Shown here: one piece after another, positions 58,010 through 64,000 of the stretch | Layout of the letters: each line of letters starts with the position of its first letter | How positions within the stretch are numbered: the stretch's first letter is position 1 | Source: Parietaria judaica | Lineage: Eukaryota; Streptophyta; Magnoliopsida; Rosales; Urticaceae | Direction: 5' to 3' | Assembly: GCA_954871525.1 (NCBI GenBank) | Contig: OX940863.1 | Coordinates: 41,278,501 to 41,342,500, forward strand | Length of the DNA stretch: 64,000 nt | Notes under the pieces: generated by a model | Told to the model about the DNA's origin: nothing | What the model saw: only the letters and a program-made list of their open reading frames with translations | Database searches by the model: none | Made by a program: the position numbers and the translations under genes

Positions 58010-59987
58010 CTAGCGAGGTGAATTTGATTGGAGCTTTCGTTTATGTGATTTGATCGAGTTGACTGATTGTTTGCAGTACTGGGATCCTCCCATTATCACG
58101 TCGATGACCTGATGACCTTTTTCTTGAGTTGGCTCCTCGATCTCGTTTACTTGTTTTCCCCTTTTTTCAAGAGGTGAACTCGGTGTTCCCTCTACTGGAG
58201 GGGGACTTCTGAACTTCTTGTGCTTTCTCTTCTTCGACGTCGTTGGATCGTTCCCATTGTTCGTGTTCCCCAGTAACTTCGGGTTTAGGGTTTCGATATC
58301 AAGGTCGCCTATCTCACCTCGCTCCAGTCTTTCTGCCAGTGCCATCTGCAACTTTCGGCATTGGGCACTTGTGTGTCCGAATACCGTGTGGAATTTGCAG
58401 TAAGCTTTGGGGCTTTTGGCCATGGATCAGCCTGTGTCGTTTGGCCGTTGTTATGGGTCGTGTTGATCTCTTCCGAGTTCATTACGTAACCCGGGGAGGC
58501 ACGTTACGCTTATGCGTGTGCGCATGCTTTTTGTTCCCTCGGTGATGCCCAGGTCCCTTGTGTTGGTTGGGCTCCCAAGGTGACCTCTGCGGATTGTTAA
58601 ATTTTGGTGCTATTTGTCCGGGATCGAATTTCGCAGCGAGGTTGCCCGCTCTTCCTCGACCCGAATCCAATTGCCACTGCGGTGCATTACGTCCTCGATC
58701 GAGGTATATCGATTCACACATATATCTTGCCTAAACTTGGATTTGTACCATAGTCCCGCGGTGAGGGCCGCGATCGCCGTGTCGTCGCTTACCCTGTTAA
58801 GGCGTGACAACATGTTTTTAAATCTAGCTATGAAGTTTCGCAATGGCTAATCTTTTGTTTGCTGCAGCGCATAGAGTTGGGCTACCATGGCTTCAGTTTC
58901 GATGAACATAGAAAAATGTTTCAAGAAGATCGTCGTCAGTTGATCGAACGAGCTGATTGAACAAGGATGGAGTTTGGAAAACCAATCGAGGGCATTCTGT
59001 TCGAGGTGCTCGGCGAATATCTAACAATGCCCTGCATCATTTTGCGCGGGTTTGAGGTTAGCTCTCCCCATTGCGATGTGAAATGCCCGAAGGTATGCCC
59101 TCGGGTCGGATCTTCTGTCGTATCGGGGGATGTTGACTCTCCCGATGTCCCTGATCCTTTCGTTGGTGATCAGTGATGTGAACGGTGTGCTCATCGATTC
59201 CCGTACGAGGCGGTCTATCTCGGGAGCTGCCGAGGTAGCGTGGTGAACTTTCGAGTTTACCGCTTTTACCTTGGACTGTATTTTCTCAACCGTAGATTCG
59301 AGCCCTTTGAGCCATGCCGGGAAACTCTGTTTGGGATCGAAAAAAAATATTGTTATTTCCGTTTCCCGGAATAAGGATTGGGAATGCGATCGGGGTCGTT
59401 TCCTCCCTGATGCGGATGGGATTGGTTATTTCGTTGCCAATCCGCGCGGACCTCTGTCGCATCGGTGCCTGAGGGGGTTGCACTTCGGGGGTTTGAGCTT
59501 GTCTTGGTGGAGTTCGGAATCCGAGATCATCAGTTCGGTTTGACATTCCGTAATTGGATTGTATAACCCCCAATCCAGTGCCATGATGTTCAGATGATGC
59601 GATTCCTGCTGCGATCTCACGACCTGTCGCCCCTTGTGCGTTTACGGCAGGATTTCGTCCCTCCATCATGCCCGCGGCGTTTTCCACCTTGGCAGTTCCT
59701 GGGGTGACCTGGATTTCGGAGAAGTCTAAAGTTCTCCCTGGTCTGTGGTCTCTTCTTGGGACTGATGAGAGTTAAGTCTTCATCGAGCTGACTGCTTCGG
59801 TCAATGTCCCTTCGATCTAGGATTGTTTCTCGGCAAGGCTTTCCAATTTGGTTTGGAACTCTTTTCTCGACTCGGCGTTTTCTTCGAGCTGCCTGAGGAT
59901 AGTTTCCATCATGGCCTTGACAGCGTTGTCCACTACAGGCTCCGTAGGATTGGCCGTGGGATTTCCGCTGGATCCTCTGCTCGTCAT
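58010..59987 (-). pseudogene. Element E gag
   Basis: ATG 59987 opens MTSRGSSGNPTANPTEPVVD with a coiled region, then stops. 59687-59286 is Pro/Gln-rich. 58843-58610 carries the gag core (NFIARFKNMLSRLNRVSDDT, IAALTAGLWYKSKFRQDI, YTSIEDVMHRS). 58423-58010 has the C-terminal CKFHTVFGHTSAQC zinc-like region and a Lys-rich tail. At least four frame breaks occur. Confidence 0.82.
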
Positions 59988-60033
59988 TCGCGAGGTTTCT
60001 TGTTAATCGGTTGGGTAGGAATCTATAAAGATT

Positions 60034-60053
60034 TCCCACAGATGGCGCCAAAC
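60034..60053 (-). other. Primer binding site of element E
   Basis: On the minus strand gtttggcgccatctgtggga follows the LTR end at 60054, nearly the same as element F's site. Confidence 0.8.
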
Positions 60054-60587
60054 TGTTGACGTGCGAAATCAACTATCGTGGTGAAATACACGTATGACGA
60101 TGAATAAAGAATTTGAATATCGAGATAACAATAGAATAGAATAATGTATTTGATTTGAATAATGGCTACTAAGAGAATCTTTGTATATTCGATCCCCTCT
60201 ATGTACAACTTCGTTTACTATTTATAACCTATGAGTTACATCGTATTCCCCTTCTTCTTCGCTCCTAACGGCTAGTTGAGTTGAGTCCTTTTTCATAACG
60301 AGTTGTCTCCACGTATTTGGAGTTGAACCTTTCTTGAGGGCGAGTCTTACGGGGAGCTGGCAAAGGTGGAGTTTCGTGGGCCTATTCTTCGGGGATACTT
60401 AGTTTTCAGAGATTGAATGTGGACGAGTTTCTTTGATGGGCTTCATGCATTGAACTGTCATTTGGGCCCGTTCGGGCTGGGCCTAGATTCCATAACCATT
60501 TGAACTTTGTCAAGTTGTTTTGTCTCGTGGGTGTAGTTTTTTACTTCGATGTCGTTTCTTCGTAGGGGATGAAATCCAACATCATCA
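60054..60587 (-). repeat. Element E 5' LTR
   Basis: 534 bp, direct repeat of 49944-50477 with about 20 substitutions by eye. Minus-strand TATA lies at about 60217-60228. Confidence 0.93.
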
Positions 60588-60592
60588 CCTAC

Positions 60593-61440
60593 AACCACTA
60601 AGAACCGTACTCCATAGTCCAAACCAATCTGGTAGATTGACGAAGTCGGCTGTTGAATTAAGTGAATTCGACGTGGAATACAAGGTGCGGACATGTGCTA
60701 AATCACTAGTCCTCGCCGACTTCCTAGTAGAATTGCCCGCGGACGAAGTATGGATCCTAAAAGTAGATGGATCATCAAACCAGGAAGGATCAAGAGCAGA
60801 AATCCACCTCGTGTCACCAAGTGGCGAGGTGATAGAGCAATCGTTTTGATTAAAATTCAAAGCCTCAAATAACGAGGCAGAATATGAAACGCTGATAGCC
60901 GGCTTAAAACTCGCGAGAGTTGTCAGGGCATCACGAGTAAAAGCTCACTCTGACTCAAAGCTCGTGACAAGCTAAATAACGGGAGAATATGAAGCAAAAG
61001 ACCCAAGAATGAACGCCTATCGAAAAGTCGTCCAAAGGCTAATAAGCTCGTTCAACGAGGTCGAAGTCATCCAAATCCCACGAAGTGAAAACGCCCAAGC
61101 TGACGCCCTAGCGGGACTGGCATCTACCTCGGATCCCGAGGTGAAAAGAATCATCTCGGTAGAATCTATAGATGCACCAAGAATCGATTTTAGTATAAAC
61201 GTCATCATAATCCAAGATGGCGACTGGAGAACCCCTCTAATAAAATACGTTCGAGATGGGAAAGCACCTCGAGATCATCAAGGATCTAGAAAAATCAGAG
61301 CTAAAAGCTCGAGATTTTGCATGATCGAAGAATCACTATAGAAACGGAGCTTCAGAGGACCATACCTAAAATGCCTCGGAAAATAAGAAGCAGCTAATGC
61401 ACTTCGCGAGGTACACGAACAAACATGTGGAAACCACTCC
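60593..61440 (+). pseudogene. Element F RNase H end and second RNase H
   Basis: Reads SPNQSGRLTKSAVELSEF, ILKVDGSSNQEGS, then a stop after EVIEQSF, the NNEAEYETLIAGLKLARVV block, another stop after KLVTS, and NAQADALAGLASTSDPE. It is highly similar to element E's counterpart, so both belong to one family or close sister families. Confidence 0.87.
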
Positions 61441-62464
61441 GGGGCAGGTCGCTCGCAAACAAAGTGAAGCGCCAAGGTCTATTTTGGCCAACAATGTTAG
61501 AAGACAGCGAAAACTACGTTAGAAAATGCGATGCATACCAAAAGCACGCCCCCACAATCAAACAGCCAGCTCTAAAGCTCTCTCCGTCACAGTTCCCTAC
61601 CCTTTCATGAAGTGGTCGATGGACATCGTAGGACCCATGCCAGCCGCCAAAGGCTTAACGAGGTTCCTCCTGATCGCCATTGACTACTTCACAAAGTGGG
61701 TAGAAGCAAAATCATACGTCCTTATCAAAGACATCCACGTAGAGAAATTCGTATGGAAAGACATCGTCTGTAGATGTGGCCTCCCCAAGGAGATCATAGC
61801 AGACAACGGTCCGCGATTCATCTCGAACAGATTCAAAAATTTCTGCGCAAGCCTAGATATATCCTTAAACACCTCGACACCGAGGTATCCACAAGGAAAC
61901 GGTCATTCCGAAGTGGCAAATAGAACGATCATTGACGGGATCAAGAAAAGACTAGACGCCAAAAAAGGAAGGTGGCCAGAAGAGCTCCTCGGGGTACTGT
62001 GGGCATATCGCACCACGCCTCGGAGAGCAACCGGCGAAACACCCTTCGCGCTAGTCCACAGAATAGAAGCAATGGTCCCAGCAGAAGCCGAATAATTAAG
62101 CCTACGACGAGAATATTGCCCGGAAAAACCGGAAGAAAACAACGAAATGATGCTCAATGAGCTCGACTACAACGAAGAACGAAGATACCGCGCACTACGT
62201 AGGATCAAAAATTACCAAAGGGTAATAGCAAGATACAACAATGCAAAAGTCCGACCACGATTTTTCCAAGTAGAAGACCTATTACTGCGCAAAGTATTTC
62301 AAAACACGGCGGAACCAAATGCCGGAAAACTCGGGATAAACTGGGAAGGACCATACATAGTGTCCGAGATAGTCAAACCTGGCGTATACAGGCTAATGAA
62401 TTTGGAAGGTCTAAAAGTCCTCCGAAGTTGGAACACCCAACACCTCAAAATGTATTACTCCTAA
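61441..62464 (+). pseudogene. Element F integrase
   Basis: Retains CDAYQKHAPT (one zinc-ligand Cys lost), KWSMDIVGPM, IADNGPRFIS and QGNGHSEVAN, so all DDE residues are present. It then has YRTTPRRATGETPFALVH. A stop after PAEAE (about 62094) and a frame change separate the C-terminal domain (62147-62464, WEGPYIVSEIVKPGVYRLMN). Confidence 0.88.
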
Positions 62465-62538
62465 CACCGCAATGTACTTAACAAAAGAAACATGGGGCAC
62501 TAACGCCCAGAAACAAAAACAAAATAGAAAGAGCAAAA

Positions 62539-64000
62539 CTAAACATCCTCTTCTTCCTCCATAGCTCCATCGCGCGCGTTGTCTTCTCGGTCCGCCTCCT
62601 CCTCACCATCGACCTCTTCCTTGGCCGCATCACCCCCTACTCCTTCCTCCAGGGTCTTTTCGGCCTCGGGGACCCTGTCCTCAGCGGGGACGACCTCGGA
62701 GGAGCCGATCGGTGCGGTGCCTCCGGCATGGGCAGCATGAGCTGAGGAGGGAAGGGAGACCGAAGAGGAGGCACCAGCCGCATGACCACATAGGAGATGA
62801 AACCCAACACGCTCAAACCTACAGCAACTCCGCCAACAACGACAAGCTTACAAAAGCATCCAAGATAGTTCGAACACTTACCTCGAGAGGTGTCGGAGGC
62901 AGCTTGCTTCTTCAGTTGGGCCCCCAACTTAGCAATGGTCTCGTCCCTGCGGTCGATTCGCTTCTGGAGCTTCTCGGAAGCCTTCTTCACGGCGAGGCGA
63001 GATGCTATGATCACTTCATTTCGTGCTTTCTAGAGCTCGCCCGAGGTGGTCACGAGTTGGGCCCGAACCTTTTCAAGGTTCTCCCTCAAGATCTCCACCT
63101 GAGAAACGTCAGCCCGGAGGCCAGACACCTCTTCGGTAAGGGCACCCACACGCTGGCGCTCCTCGTGCAGTTGACCTCGCAGACTCACCTCCGCCTGCCT
63201 TAGATGCTCGATGGTCATCTTAGCACCGAATAGCTCCTCGTTAACCTTCTTGAGCTCCCCCCTGAGTTCGAGCAGCTTGTTCCCCTTCTCGCTCAAGCTT
63301 GTCTCCAACTCCTTCACTTGGTCACCAGACCCCGACGCAGCCGCCTCGGCCAGCTCAGACTTAAGCCCGGCCAAGTCTTTCTCGTACGATAGAATCATTT
63401 CGTTCAGATACGTCAGAAACGAAAGATTACAAACGTTACTCCAACGCGCAATCCACAAGAAATAATGAGCAGGAAAAGCCGAGTTACGTACCGTAACACA
63501 AGGCTGAGCCATTCGCTCATACTCCTTTCCGTGAGCAAGCTCCACCATGTCCAGAGGGCGACCAAGATGAGTCGAGCTGGCTACATACCGGGAGGAGGCG
63601 CGCGCCGAGTCAATGAGAGACCCGTCGGCCGATAACTTGATGAAGATATGCTTGACATTCTCCGCGCCAGAAACGGAGCGACTGCTACTCCCCTCGGCCG
63701 CCACTGGCGCCTTCCTCTTCTCACCGGAGCGTTTGTGCGATGCAGGGTACCCTTGTGGGTTCGACATGGTGCGAGGAGAAGATCACTCCAGGATCACTTT
63801 GCTCTTGTTGGTGGGCACGAAAGGCACCTAGATACGCTCGGCAGAGCGACCACGCTTCTCGACACGTGCCGTCTCGACCTCGAATGCCTCAGACAACTCT
63901 ATCTTTTCCTTAGCAACAGTCTTAGCGCGTGGCTTGGCAGCACGCGCCACCTCGTCCTCAATCATGATGAGGCAAGCGGATTGCGCCTCCTGAACCTTGG
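62539..64000 (-). pseudogene. Element F antisense gene, C-terminal part
   Basis: Minus strand, entering from beyond the window with KVQEAQSACLIMIEDEVARA (matching E's VAKAQEAQSTRRVKVEGEVA). It continues to MSNPQGYPASHKRSGEKRK, GRPLDMVELAHGKEYERMA, an intron (donor gtacgtaac, apparent acceptor reading CG not AG near 63430) and a long coiled coil (YEKDLAGLKSELAEAA). A second donor follows (cgag|gtaagt, 62881). The last exon is acidic (EEEADRED, EEEEDV) ending TAG at 62539. Three stops occur (about 63840, 63785 and 63030). It has the same architecture and strand relation as in D and E. Confidence 0.75.

Larger units (their letters stand above)
49944..60587 (-). mobile_element. Element E: near-complete Tat-like gypsy retrotransposon inserted in element F
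   Basis: 10,644 bp, with 534-bp LTRs at both ends, primer site, gag, protease, RT, two RNase H domains, integrase, antisense spliced gene and polypurine tract. Target duplication CCTAT/CCTAC (49939-49943 and 60588-60592, one mismatch). LTRs are about 95-96% alike by eye. Gag and pol have several stops and one RT deletion. It lies in opposite orientation to its host F, a close relative. Confidence 0.93.
60588..64000 (+). mobile_element. Element F, part 2
   Basis: It resumes element F after the target duplication of element E. The RNase H frame from 49943 (MTL) continues here (QPLRTVLHSPNQSGRL), followed by the second RNase H, integrase and the antisense gene. The element runs off the window end before its polypurine tract and 3' LTR. 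Confidence 0.9.

Noticed and set aside
1..64000. tRNA, rRNA, bacterial genes or integrated pararetrovirus
   Set aside because: No cloverleaf, rRNA-like stretch, prokaryotic operon or movement/coat protein signature was seen. The RT-bearing elements all have LTRs and integrase, or copia RT.

Overview
This is a plant nuclear genome window, almost certainly from an angiosperm and probably a eudicot. The evidence is one four-exon host gene with GT-AG introns embedded in about 60 kb of nested LTR retrotransposons and one hAT DNA transposon. There is no sign of bacterial or organellar gene organisation, and the species cannot be named from the sequence. The only clear ordinary host gene is a complete PUX10-like UBA/UBX protein gene (15552-18729, minus).

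Layout. (1) 1-1997: LTR tail and leader of a Ty1-copia element on the plus strand. (2) 1998-12753: a second copy of the same copia family on the minus strand (element A). It has two long LTRs, a decayed RT/RNase H, no gag or integrase, and in place of gag a small spliced gene of unknown function. (3) 12754-14721: 5' end of a minus-strand gypsy element (B). (4) 14722-18991: the PUX10 gene and its flanks. (5) 18992-28378: element C, a complete plus-strand LTR retrotransposon with 5-bp target duplications and LTRs about 98% alike by eye. It has no gag-pol but carries a sense-strand, intronless F-box gene resembling SKIP14, a minisatellite, and an antisense ORF. (6) 30094-47601: element D, a minus-strand Tat-like gypsy element, broken by a solo LTR of the C family (35677-36435) and by a hAT transposon (37707-41980). 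(7) 47602-49943 and 60588-64000: element F, a plus-strand Tat-like gypsy element, split by (8) element E, a minus-strand Tat-like gypsy element (49944-60587).

The most striking theme is that C, D, E and F each carry an extra gene on the strand opposite the retroelement. It has an N-terminal domain resembling the 'putative gypsy type transposon' family (Transposase_28), a basic or proline-rich middle and a long coiled coil. In D and E it looks like a real nuclear gene with several small GT-AG introns, and D also has a TATA box and a leader intron. Such introns would not be spliced from the genomic RNA, which has the other polarity, so they can survive retrotransposition. C keeps only this antisense gene plus a captured F-box ORF, so it would depend on enzymes from relatives such as E. 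All gag and pol regions seen here are damaged. The F-box ORF and the PUX10 gene are open.
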